DNA of 13,370 nucleotides from Burkholderiales bacterium (lineage in GTDB: Bacteria; Pseudomonadota; Gammaproteobacteria; Burkholderiales; Casimicrobiaceae), in contig JANXNO010000304.1 in NCBI GenBank assembly GCA_025354075.1, positions 1 to 13,370 on the forward strand. The letters run 5' to 3'. Positions 1 through 6,125 of this stretch are shown here, piece after piece (position 1 is the first letter of the stretch; every line of letters starts with the position of its first letter). Below the pieces are notes generated by a model. That model had not been told where the DNA came from. It saw nothing but the letters and a program-made list of their open reading frames with translations, and did no database searches. Made by a program: the position numbers and the translations under genes.

Positions 1-163
1 CCACGAGCTGCTTGCGCCATTCGGTGATCTGATTCGGGTGCAGTTCAAACTGGCTTGCCAGTTGCGCAATAGTTTTGTCCTCACGCAACGCCGCAAGCGC
101 TACTTTGGCCTTGAAACCCGCCGTGAACTTGCGACGCGTCTGCTTCGCTAATTTCGTACTCAT
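1..163 (-). CDS. IS3-family transposase OrfA, N-terminal part (partial)
   Basis: This is the first 54 codons of a transposase OrfA, running off the left edge. The product starts [20 protein letters not shown] and continues through an [18 protein letters not shown] segment to QITEWRKQL. That is the basic helix-turn-helix leader of the HTH_Tnp_1 type used by IS3-family OrfA proteins to bind the IS ends. The ATG at 163-161 is preceded on the - strand by AGGAG with about 9 bases of spacing, which supports this start. In the family, OrfA and OrfB are joined by a -1 ribosomal frameshift; that site is outside the window. The visible part is intact, so whether this copy is functional is unknown. Confidence 0.85.
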   Translation of the reverse strand, partial: MSTKLAKQTRRKFTAGFKAKVALAALREDKTIAQLASQFELHPNQITEWRKQLV

Positions 164-233
164 CTCTGAAAACTCCTGAATTTCGCTAGCCTACGCCAGC
201 TTCGTTTAACTCAGTGTTTCCACCTTAACCCGT

Positions 234-260
234 TGTCTAAATTTGTGGGGCCACTTCTCA
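234..260 (-). repeat. IS terminal inverted repeat (left copy)
   Basis: Read on the - strand from 260, the tip contains AGAAGTGGCCCC, then 8 bases, then AGACA. The same blocks with the same 8-base spacing occur on the + strand from about 13230. Similarity continues inside both ends: GGGT directly after AGACA plus two bases, then AAGGTGGA and CACTGA separated by two bases. This marks both as ends of the same or closely related IS types. Confidence 0.75.
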
Positions 261-757
261 AGCATGCTTCGACGTGTGCCAAAAAATCCAAGCATATCGA
301 TCCGGTGCGTTCGGTAGAACCACTTCTCTTACAAAGCAGCGCCTACGACCCCTACAACGCGAGGCGCGTATCCACTCCATCAGCGCCACCGGTATAGACG
401 CTCACGGGGGGCATTTAAAGCACGCCCTGCCATACCAACTGATATGGACGAGGATGTGGTTACCTCCGATGCGGCGATCACTCCGGGCATTTCGCTGGCA
501 ACTTCGCTTAAAAACAGAATGAAATAATTGATAGTGCCGCTACTGCCAACGCTAGGTACATTTCAAAGTTGGATCTGCTTGATCGTGTCCTGCGCTGCAG
601 GCAACTTCAGTTTATCGATGTCTGTATTCTGTATTTCCCGAGCGTGAAGTGTGTCGCGAAACGACGGCTAGAATTTGAAACGTACCAACGTATGGCTACC
701 GAATAATTTCGTGCCGCAATAGGCCATCAGCGGCTCTCAGCTACATCAGGATTAACT
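261..757. other. Gene-poor interval between IS and ilvA; possible gene scraps
   Basis: I see no convincing intact gene here. Two + strand frames look weakly protein-like. One is open from 260 to a TAG at 395-397 and reads ...SAYDPYNARRVSTPSAPPV. The other is open from 318 to a TAA at 525-527 and ends ...DEDVVTSDAAITPGISLATS plus LKNRMK. They could be the frameshifted tail of a gene cut by the IS, but both are short, unrecognised and compatible with chance. An 82-codon frame at 274-522 is Arg- and Trp-rich and has no recognisable domain. A weak -10-like TAGAAT at 669-674 could belong to an ilvA promoter, but no good -35 accompanies it. No tRNA or attenuator-type terminator was seen. Confidence 0.3.
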
Positions 758-2287
758 TTGGACTATTTGACCAGGATTTTGAACGCCAAAGTTTATGACG
801 TGGCAATTGAAACCTCATTGACACATTCAGCGCTCCTGTCAAACCATACGGACAATACTGTATTGATTAAGCGGGAGGACGAACAACCGGTGTTTTCGTT
901 CAAACTGCGGGGCGCATACAACAAAATGGCGCATCTCAGCGCAAAGCAGATGGCTGCCGGAGTTGTCACAGCCAGCAGCGGTAACCATGCACAAGGCGTT
1001 GCGTTGGCCGCGCAGAAGCTTGGCATCGAAGCGATCATTGTCATGCCTGCCACCACGCCCGCCATAAAAATTGACGCCGTGAGATCAAGGGGCAGTAAGG
1101 TCGTGTTGCACGGGGAATCGTATTCCGATGCTTACGATCACGCGCAAAAACTTGTTGCATCCGAAAAGAAGGTATTTATCCCTCCGTACGATGATCCTCA
1201 TGTGATCGCGGGGCAGGGAACAATCGGACTTGAGATACTGCGACAACATCAAGGATATATCGACGCAATATTTGTTGCAGTGGGCGGCGGCGGACTAATT
1301 TCAGGCATAGCCGCATACGTCAAGGCAGTACGCCCGGGTACGAAAATTATCGCCGTTCAATCGGTCGATTCTTCTGCAATGGTCGAATCGCTAAGCGCAG
1401 GACGTCGGATCAAGCTCAAAACCGTTGGCCTTTTCGCTGACGCGATTGCGGTGAAACAGGTTGGTGTTGAAACCTTTCGTCTATGCCAGCAGTTTGTTGA
1501 TGATTCCGTTCTCGTTACAAACGATGAAATCTGCGCCGCTATTAAAGACGTTTATACCGACTGCCGTTCCATCTTGGAGCCTGCTGGCGCTGCGTCGATC
1601 GCCGGACTAAAAAAATATGTGACGAAACACCGACTCCGAGGCAAAACGCTGGTGGCGGTCGCATGCGGCTCAAACATGAACTTCGACAGACTGCGTTTCG
1701 TCGCTGAACGCGCCGTTGTAGGTGAGTCGCGAGAGGCACTGTTAGCCGTATCGCTATCTGAAAAACCAGGAAGTTTTAGAGCATTTTGCGCTCTGCTAGG
1801 CAGCAGGGCCGTTACAGAATTCAATTATCGTTTTGCTGGCGGGTTGACCGCGCACGTTTTTGTTGGGGTAGAGGTCGCAAAAAAAAGCGATGCACAAGAC
1901 CTTATTAGAGAGTTCAAACGCGCCGGGATGGACGCTGTTGACCTCACGGACAACGAACTGGCGAAACTGCACGTACGCCATTTGGTGGGTGGGCATGCTT
2001 CCCAAGCGCTAGGCGAACGCATGTTCCGATTCGATTTTCCTGAGCGCCCGGGTGCTCTGGCGCAATTTTTGCGTTCGATGGACGATAGCTGGAACATCAC
2101 ATTGTTTCACTATCGTAATCACGGTGCCGACACTGGTCGTGTGCTTGTTGCTATTGAAGTGCCCGCAGGCGATCTTCGTCAGTTTTCTGACTTTTTACGT
2201 CAGATTACCCGTTTGGGGTATTCGTGGATAGAGGAAACGGACAATGTGGCGTGCAAATTTTTTCTAGGCACGACTCAGGCGCTTTAA
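758..2287 (+). CDS. ilvA: Threonine ammonia-lyase (threonine dehydratase), biosynthetic
   Basis: This is the cytoplasmic PLP enzyme that deaminates L-threonine to 2-oxobutanoate, the committed step of isoleucine synthesis. The catalytic fold II domain covers about residues 1-325. It has SFKLRGAY with the PLP Schiff-base Lys49, the substrate loop SSGNHAQG (about 73-80) and the phosphate-binding GGGGL (176-180). Two ACT-like regulatory domains follow, starting near ALLAVSLSEKPGSF and MFRFDFPERPGAL; in E. coli IlvA these bind isoleucine and valine. The length, 509 residues, fits the long biosynthetic form (E. coli 514), not the short catabolic TdcB. The start is a TTG, chosen because AGGA lies 6 bases upstream, the frame is closed by a stop at 704, and the N-terminus then aligns with E. 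coli. A 184-base gap follows before pilG, so cotranscription with the chp genes is unlikely. No defect is visible. Confidence 0.96.
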   Translation: MDYLTRILNAKVYDVAIETSLTHSALLSNHTDNTVLIKREDEQPVFSFKLRGAYNKMAHLSAKQMAAGVVTASSGNHAQGVALAAQKLGIEAIIVMPATTPAIKIDAVRSRGSKVVLHGESYSDAYDHAQKLVASEKKVFIPPYDDPHVIAGQGTIGLEILRQHQGYIDAIFVAVGGGGLISGIAAYVKAVRPGTKIIAVQSVDSSAMVESLSAGRRIKLKTVGLFADAIAVKQVGVETFRLCQQFVDDSVLVTNDEICAAIKDVYTDCRSILEPAGAASIAGLKKYVTKHRLRGKTLVAVACGSNMNFDRLRFVAERAVVGESREALLAVSLSEKPGSFRAFCALLGSRAVTEFNYRFAGGLTAHVFVGVEVAKKSDAQDLIREFKRAGMDAVDLTDNELAKLHVRHLVGGHASQALGERMFRFDFPERPGALAQFLRSMDDSWNITLFHYRNHGADTGRVLVAIEVPAGDLRQFSDFLRQITRLGYSWIEETDNVACKFFLGTTQAL

Positions 2288-2360
2288 TCAGGTCTTGTGG
2301 GCCGTGTGAAGCTGGTTTGACGGAGCGAAAGTTACGCAAACGCCAATGTCGTTGTAGCGC

Positions 2361-2376
2361 GCCTACATCGGTAGGC
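2361..2376 (+). promoter_or_regulatory. Short stem-loop in the ilvA-pilG gap
   Basis: GCCTAC and GTAGGC form a perfect 6-bp stem around an ATCG loop. It is not a + strand terminator because A-rich sequence, not a T run, follows. On the - strand the T run precedes the stem instead of following it. It may be leader RNA structure of the pil operon or a protein site. No strong promoter is visible nearby: a TTGACG at 2317-2322 has no matching -10. Confidence 0.25.
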
Positions 2377-2403
2377 AAGTCGAAATAAAAAACGAGGTAT
2401 CCG

Positions 2404-2475
2404 ATGCAAAGCTGTACAAGCCGTGGCAGACTACATGACGATGTACTTTCTCTAGCAGTACGGTCATATATATGA
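2404..2475 (+). CDS. Putative 23-codon leader ORF overlapping pilG (ATGA)
   Basis: A short frame starts at ATG 2404 and stops at TGA 2473-2475. GAGG lies 6 bases before the ATG, a good ribosome-binding site. The TGA overlaps the pilG ATG (2472-2474) as ATGA, the classic geometry for translational coupling, and pilG has no recognisable Shine-Dalgarno of its own. The peptide starts MQSCTSRGRLHDD and ends SLAVRSYI; I recognise no family, signal peptide or run of regulatory codons. Inference: ribosomes may load here and reinitiate at pilG, making the peptide itself dispensable. Short frames with an SD-like GAGG also arise by chance, so this needs conservation or ribosome-profiling support. Confidence 0.45.
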   Translation: MQSCTSRGRLHDDVLSLAVRSYI

Positions 2476-2476
2476 C
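2463..2476. promoter_or_regulatory. 14-bp perfect palindrome over the pilG start codon
   Basis: GTCATATATATGAC is a perfect palindrome whose right half contains the pilG ATG. Just upstream, GTAC (2443-2446) and GTAC (2458-2461), flanked by TGAC (2436-2439) and GTCA (2463-2466), can form a competing imperfect stem. Either structure could hide or expose the start codon, or the palindrome could be an operator. AT-rich palindromes of this size can occur by chance. Confidence 0.3.
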
Positions 2477-2882
2477 AGAACTTAATTCTGCAACCTCTGA
2501 TGTCGACGGCTTGAAAGTCATGGTGATTGACGACAGCAACACCATTCGCCGAAGCGCCGAGATATTTTTGCTGCAAGCGGGTTGCCATGTCATATTGGCA
2601 GAGGATGGTTTCGATGCGCTCGCAAAAATCGCTGATCATCGGCCAGATGTTATTTTCGTGGACATAATGATGCCACGCTTGGACGGATACCTGACGTGCG
2701 CACTTATAAAGAAAAATGCAAAATTTAAAGCGACGCCTGTAGTTATGCTTTCCTCGAAAGACGGATTGTTTGACCGCGCCCGCGGCCGCATGGTTGGCTC
2801 CGATCAGTATCTCACCAAACCTTTCACTAAAGAAAGTCTAATTTCTGCTGTGGCGTCCTTCGCAGGTCAAAAATCAAGTTAG
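2472..2882 (+). CDS. pilG: Type IV pilus response regulator PilG (single receiver)
   Basis: PilG is a 136-residue stand-alone CheY-like receiver that accepts phosphate from the ChpA kinase. In P. aeruginosa it promotes pilus extension and acts through FimV/FimL on the adenylate cyclase CyaB. The receiver core is complete: acidic pocket Asp20-Asp21 in VMVIDDSNTIRRSAE, phosphoacceptor Asp64 in FVDIMMPRLDGY, switch Ser94 in VMLSSKDGLFD, and Lys116 in YLTKPF. The segments DGFDALAKIADHRPD and GSDQYLTKPFTKE read almost like P. aeruginosa PilG, which separates it from generic CheY. There is no DNA-binding output domain. The N-terminal extension before DGLKVMVIDD is about 7 residues longer than in that relative. 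No Shine-Dalgarno is visible upstream; the start overlaps the stop of a 23-codon frame. pilH follows after 10 bases. Confidence 0.95.
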   Translation: MTELNSATSDVDGLKVMVIDDSNTIRRSAEIFLLQAGCHVILAEDGFDALAKIADHRPDVIFVDIMMPRLDGYLTCALIKKNAKFKATPVVMLSSKDGLFDRARGRMVGSDQYLTKPFTKESLISAVASFAGQKSS

Positions 2883-2892
2883 GTAAAACTAT

Positions 2893-3258
2893 ATGTCAGT
2901 AAGAAAAGTTCTGGTGGTGGACGATTCTCCGACCGAACGCCATGCCATCTCGGAAATATTGCGAAAAGCAGGCTACGAAGTCAATACCTGTGACAGTGGA
3001 GAGGAGGCCGTTGTGCAGTCCAAAGCACTGCTGCCCGATCTAATCTTGATGGATGTTGTTATGCCGGGCCTTAACGGATTTCAGGCCACGCGTGTAATCG
3101 CCAGAGACGAGATTACAAAGCACATTCCCGTGATAATTTGCACCACAAAAAGTCAGGAAACGGACAAGATATGGGGGCTTCGACAGGGTGCTCGAGACTA
3201 TGTAGTTAAACCCATCCTCGCAAGCGATCTGCTTGAAAAAATTGGCAGGCTGGACTAG
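2893..3258 (+). CDS. pilH: Type IV pilus response regulator PilH (single receiver)
   Basis: PilH is a 121-residue stand-alone receiver and the second output of the Chp pathway. In P. aeruginosa it counteracts PilG, favouring retraction or acting as a phosphate sink. Visible residues are Asp10-Asp11 in VLVVDDSPTERHAI, phosphoacceptor Asp54 in ILMDVVMPGLNGFQATR, Thr84/Thr85 in IICTTKSQETDK, and Lys106 in ARDYVVKP. The LNGFQATR and SQETDKIWGLRQGARDY signatures are characteristic of PilH and distinguish it from PilG. It starts 10 bases after the pilG stop with only a weak AGG upstream, consistent with coupled translation in one operon. No output domain is present and the length is normal. Confidence 0.94.
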   Translation: MSVRKVLVVDDSPTERHAISEILRKAGYEVNTCDSGEEAVVQSKALLPDLILMDVVMPGLNGFQATRVIARDEITKHIPVIICTTKSQETDKIWGLRQGARDYVVKPILASDLLEKIGRLD

Positions 3259-3268
3259 GGCGATAGAC

Positions 3269-3382
3269 ATGACGTGGTTCAAATCGACTGTTAGGTTCCC
3301 CGTTTGTGGTTTAGACGCGTCAGTTTTGTTGGCGTCGGGTGGCTTGTTGGTCTTGAGCGCGCGAGGTTTGTGTGGCGCGTGA
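3269..3382 (+). CDS. Putative 37-codon ORF in the pilH-pilI gap
   Basis: An ATG at 3269 is preceded by TAGGG about 8 bases upstream, partly inside the pilH stop. The frame runs to a TGA at 3380-3382, 11 bases into pilI. It therefore fills the otherwise unexplained 113-base gap between pilH and pilI. The product starts MTWFKSTVRFPVCG and contains an apolar stretch, ASVLLASGGLLVLSA, that is borderline for a membrane segment. I recognise no family. It is not the N-terminus of PilI, which is in another frame with stops directly upstream. It may be a small coupling ORF or chance; codon use cannot decide over 37 codons. Confidence 0.35.
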   Translation: MTWFKSTVRFPVCGLDASVLLASGGLLVLSARGLCGA

Positions 3383-3887
3383 CCGCAACCGTCTTCGCGA
3401 CTTCCAGCAAGCCTTGGCGGAACGTCTGCGAGTCGCGGCCGAATTGCCTCAACGCCAGTCGCGATTAGCGGTTCAGGTTGGTGATCGAGGATATTTACTG
3501 AACTTGGACGACATATCTGAAGTGGCGCCGATAGGTGAAATCACAGCAGTTCCGTCCACGCAGTTATGGTTTATGGGCGTGACCAACGTGCGAGGAACTT
3601 TGTACGCAGTCAGTGACTTTGCGGCTTGGCTGGCATTGCATACAACGTCTGACATTGGTGCCAGACGCCTTATCCTTCTGGGGCAGCGGCTTGCAAAGCT
3701 GAGGGCGGGGCTTGTGGTCACGCGAGTTGTTGGTCTGCGCCTGTTAGATGAAATGAAACCGCACGCAATAGCGCTTCGACGAAGTTGGGAAATATCTTCG
3801 TGGCTAGACAGGGATGGCGTGGGTTGGGTAGAAGTAGATCTTGAGCAACTCGCGTTGGACGCTGAGTTCTTACAAGTTGTTCGCTGA
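3372..3887 (+). CDS. pilI: CheW-like coupling protein PilI
   Basis: PilI is a 171-residue cytoplasmic CheW-domain adaptor that links the PilJ receptor tips to the ChpA kinase. The CheW fold covers about residues 30-170: VQVGDRGYLLNLDDISEVAPI, then TQLWFMGVTNVRGTLYAVSDF (the conserved GxxNxRG element, here GVTNVRG), then GLVVTRVVGLRLLDEM. A basic 25-residue leader rich in Arg and Gln precedes it. Length is close to P. aeruginosa PilI (about 178), and sequence divergence is typical since PilI is the least conserved member. The start is GTG with GAGG 5 bases upstream; an in-frame TGA at 3354-3356 leaves no other start. pilJ begins 21 bases downstream. Identity as PilI and not another CheW paralogue rests on its place between pilH and pilJ. 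Confidence 0.9.
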   Translation: MARDRNRLRDFQQALAERLRVAAELPQRQSRLAVQVGDRGYLLNLDDISEVAPIGEITAVPSTQLWFMGVTNVRGTLYAVSDFAAWLALHTTSDIGARRLILLGQRLAKLRAGLVVTRVVGLRLLDEMKPHAIALRRSWEISSWLDRDGVGWVEVDLEQLALDAEFLQVVR

Positions 3888-3908
3888 GAATATTTAAAGG
3901 TTGGGGCT

Positions 3909-6104
3909 ATGAAGCTAAAGTTAGGTAAAGTCTTCAAGGGCAAAGCATCGGGCAGGATTGCGGATATCCCGACGGTGGTCGCGGCTCCGCTCGCCGGGGA
4001 CACCGGCATGGCTAGTGCGTACGACCCGACGCGTGCTGTTTCGGTGGTGGAGCAACTGCGGGCCGCCGCCAGGGGCGGCAAAGCTGTCAGGCAACTGCCT
4101 TTAATCGGACACCTTTCAACGGCAAAACAGTTCCAGTACCTCGGCGCGGCGCTGGTTACATCATTTGTTTTAATGTTGATTCTGTTTGGGCTTTATGCGG
4201 TTGAAGCGCGTAAAAACTCCGCTCAAGTAGCGGCAGCCACCGAGATGCAAATGCTCGCGCAACGGCTTGCCCGCGGTGGCGCCCAGTCCGAAATGGGCGG
4301 GGCGACGGGATTCGATGTGTTGCAATCCAGCCGCGAGCAATTTAGGGGTAATCTCAAGGCGTTGTCGACGGGCGGTGACTATCGCGGCGTCACCGTCAGC
4401 GAACCGCAATCGGACGCGGTACGAGGGGCTGTTTCAGATCTCGAGAAGCGCTGGTCGACGGTTGATGGGAAAGTGGATGAACTCGTTGCCGCTCGCGGCA
4501 TCCTTACTTCGCTTTCCCAGGCAGTTAGTAACGTCAACCAAGGCAATCAGGGGTTGCTGGAACTTGCGGAGCAACTGGCAACGCAGCTTTCCAACGCAAG
4601 TGGTCGCGAGATCGCACTGGCAAACAACTTAGTGATGCTCACGCAGCGCATTGCGAAAAACGCTAATGCACTCATCGGAGATGAGGTTGATTCGGACGTG
4701 GCATTTTTGCTCGGCAAAGACACAGCCACATTCCGAGATATTGTTAATGGATTGCTCCAGGGGAGTGAGGCGCTTCGCGTCAGTGCCATCCGTGATGGCG
4801 AGGCGCGCCAGACCCTGACCGAGTTGGGGGCGAGATTTCAAGAAACTGAGCGACGTTTGGTAGAGGTGTTGCGGGCAATGCCCCGTCTGTTGGCCGGGAA
4901 GCAGGCCGCAAAGGTTATTGCCACTGAAGCTGAACCCTTAATGGCAGGTGCTAAAACGCTGTCGACGTCGTACGAGGGGGCTGGCAACGCGGCGAACTTC
5001 GCGCTCTACCTCGCCGCCGCTTTGGGCTTGCTGTCGTTGCTTCTGGGCGCAGCGCTGGGATATTTGTTCCTCAATGAGGCGCGAGTCCGGGCCGCCGAAA
5101 ACGAACGTGAGAACCAACGGAACCAGGAAGCCATTTTGCGTTTGCTCAACGAAATGGGCACGTTGGCGGACGGAGACTTGACAGTAAAAGCCAGCGTAAC
5201 GGAAGACGTGACTGGAGCCATTGCCGACTCCATTAACTTTACCGTTGACGAGTTGCGCAAAGTGGTCTCTGACATCAATGCGACGACGGGTGAGGTCGCG
5301 GGTGCGACACAGGCCGCACAAGCTATTTCGCAGCGGCTCTACCAGGCATCACAACGGCAGTCTGGCGAGATTCAAAGATCCAGTGCGCTCGTGCTGCAGA
5401 TGGCACAGTCAATTAACGACGTGTCGGAATCGGCCACGCAGGGAGCTAAGGTGGCGCAGCAGTCGCTCGATGCTGCGGAATTGGGGTTCACTGCTGTGCA
5501 AAACCAAATTTCAGGCATGAACGAAATTCGCGCACAAATCCAGGAGAGCTCCAAGCGGATCAAACGATTGGGTGAAAGCTCGCAAGAAATTGGTGAGATC
5601 GTCGAGCTAATTTCCGACATTACCGAGCAAACGAACGTGCTGGCGCTCAACGCTGCCATTCAGGCGGCCTCCGCCGGTGAAGCTGGTCGAGGCTTTACCG
5701 TCGTCGCCGAAGAGGTTCAGCGATTGGCGGAACGATCCGGTGAAGCGACCAAACAAATCGAGGCGCTTGTTCGCGCCATTCAAACTGATACGCAGGATGC
5801 CGTGAACGCCATGGAAAAAACGACGCAGGGCGTCGTTGAGGGAACCCGACTGTCCGACGCAGCAGGCCAAGCGCTTTCCGAAATCAGCCGTGTGTCCCGA
5901 GATCTCGCTGGATTGGTAGGCAATATTTCGGCGCAAACGCAAACGCAGTCAACCTCAGTTTCCGAGGTGACTCGCGGCATGCAGGACATTCTTGCAGTGA
6001 CCGAAGAGACGTCTCGGGGCACTCAACAGACCAACGTTTCCATTGAAGAATTGGGACGATTGGCACAAACGCTCCGCGGCTCCGTCGCGGGCTTCAAGGT
6101 GTAA
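3909..6104 (+). CDS. pilJ: Type IV pilus chemoreceptor PilJ (methyl-accepting protein)
   Basis: PilJ is the inner-membrane receptor of the Chp system; in P. aeruginosa it senses surface contact and pilin and controls ChpA. It has 731 residues. A basic and Pro/Ala-rich cytoplasmic N-terminus of about 75 residues precedes TM1 (about 76-98, [20 protein letters not shown]). The periplasmic part holds two PilJ-type sensor modules, marked by [10 protein letters not shown] and [15 protein letters not shown]2 spans about 364-388, HAMP follows ([15 protein letters not shown], about 415-455), then the long signalling coiled coil. Its hairpin tip is [18 protein letters not shown] (579-596), nearly the P. 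aeruginosa PilJ tip. The C-terminus ends GSVAGFKV with no NWETF-like tether for CheR. AAAGG lies upstream of the ATG. The N-terminal extension is longer than in P. aeruginosa PilJ (682 residues). chpA starts 22 bases later. Confidence 0.95.
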   Translation: MKLKLGKVFKGKASGRIADIPTVVAAPLAGDTGMASAYDPTRAVSVVEQLRAAARGGKAVRQLPLIGHLSTAKQFQYLGAALVTSFVLMLILFGLYAVEARKNSAQVAAATEMQMLAQRLARGGAQSEMGGATGFDVLQSSREQFRGNLKALSTGGDYRGVTVSEPQSDAVRGAVSDLEKRWSTVDGKVDELVAARGILTSLSQAVSNVNQGNQGLLELAEQLATQLSNASGREIALANNLVMLTQRIAKNANALIGDEVDSDVAFLLGKDTATFRDIVNGLLQGSEALRVSAIRDGEARQTLTELGARFQETERRLVEVLRAMPRLLAGKQAAKVIATEAEPLMAGAKTLSTSYEGAGNAANFALYLAAALGLLSLLLGAALGYLFLNEARVRAAENERENQRNQEAILRLLNEMGTLADGDLTVKASVTEDVTGAIADSINFTVDELRKVVSDINATTGEVAGATQAAQAISQRLYQASQRQSGEIQRSSALVLQMAQSINDVSESATQGAKVAQQSLDAAELGFTAVQNQISGMNEIRAQIQESSKRIKRLGESSQEIGEIVELISDITEQTNVLALNAAIQAASAGEAGRGFTVVAEEVQRLAERSGEATKQIEALVRAIQTDTQDAVNAMEKTTQGVVEGTRLSDAAGQALSEISRVSRDLAGLVGNISAQTQTQSTSVSEVTRGMQDILAVTEETSRGTQQTNVSIEELGRLAQTLRGSVAGFKV

Positions 6105-6125
6105 CCAGTCAGAGGCGGTAACACT

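Larger units (their letters stand above)
1..260 (-). mobile_element. IS3-type insertion sequence, partial (left end, runs leftward)
   Basis: This is the terminal part of an insertion sequence that enters from the left edge. Its tip lies at about base 260, where the - strand reads TGAGAAGTGGCCCC, and the OrfA start codon sits about 97 bases inside the tip, the usual arrangement at the left end of an IS3-family element. The rest of OrfA, OrfB and the other end are outside the window. A related end occurs near 13229 facing the other way. The family is assigned from the OrfA sequence; the exact IS name and the target duplication cannot be determined here. Confidence 0.8.

Noticed and set aside
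274..522. 82-codon + strand frame between the IS and ilvA
   Set aside because: It has no ribosome-binding site, no domain, and an odd Arg/Trp-rich composition; overlapping frames look at least as protein-like.
2361..2390. Stem-loop after ilvA as its transcription terminator
   Set aside because: The stem is followed by an A-rich tract on the + strand, not a T run, so it does not fit a Rho-independent terminator for ilvA.
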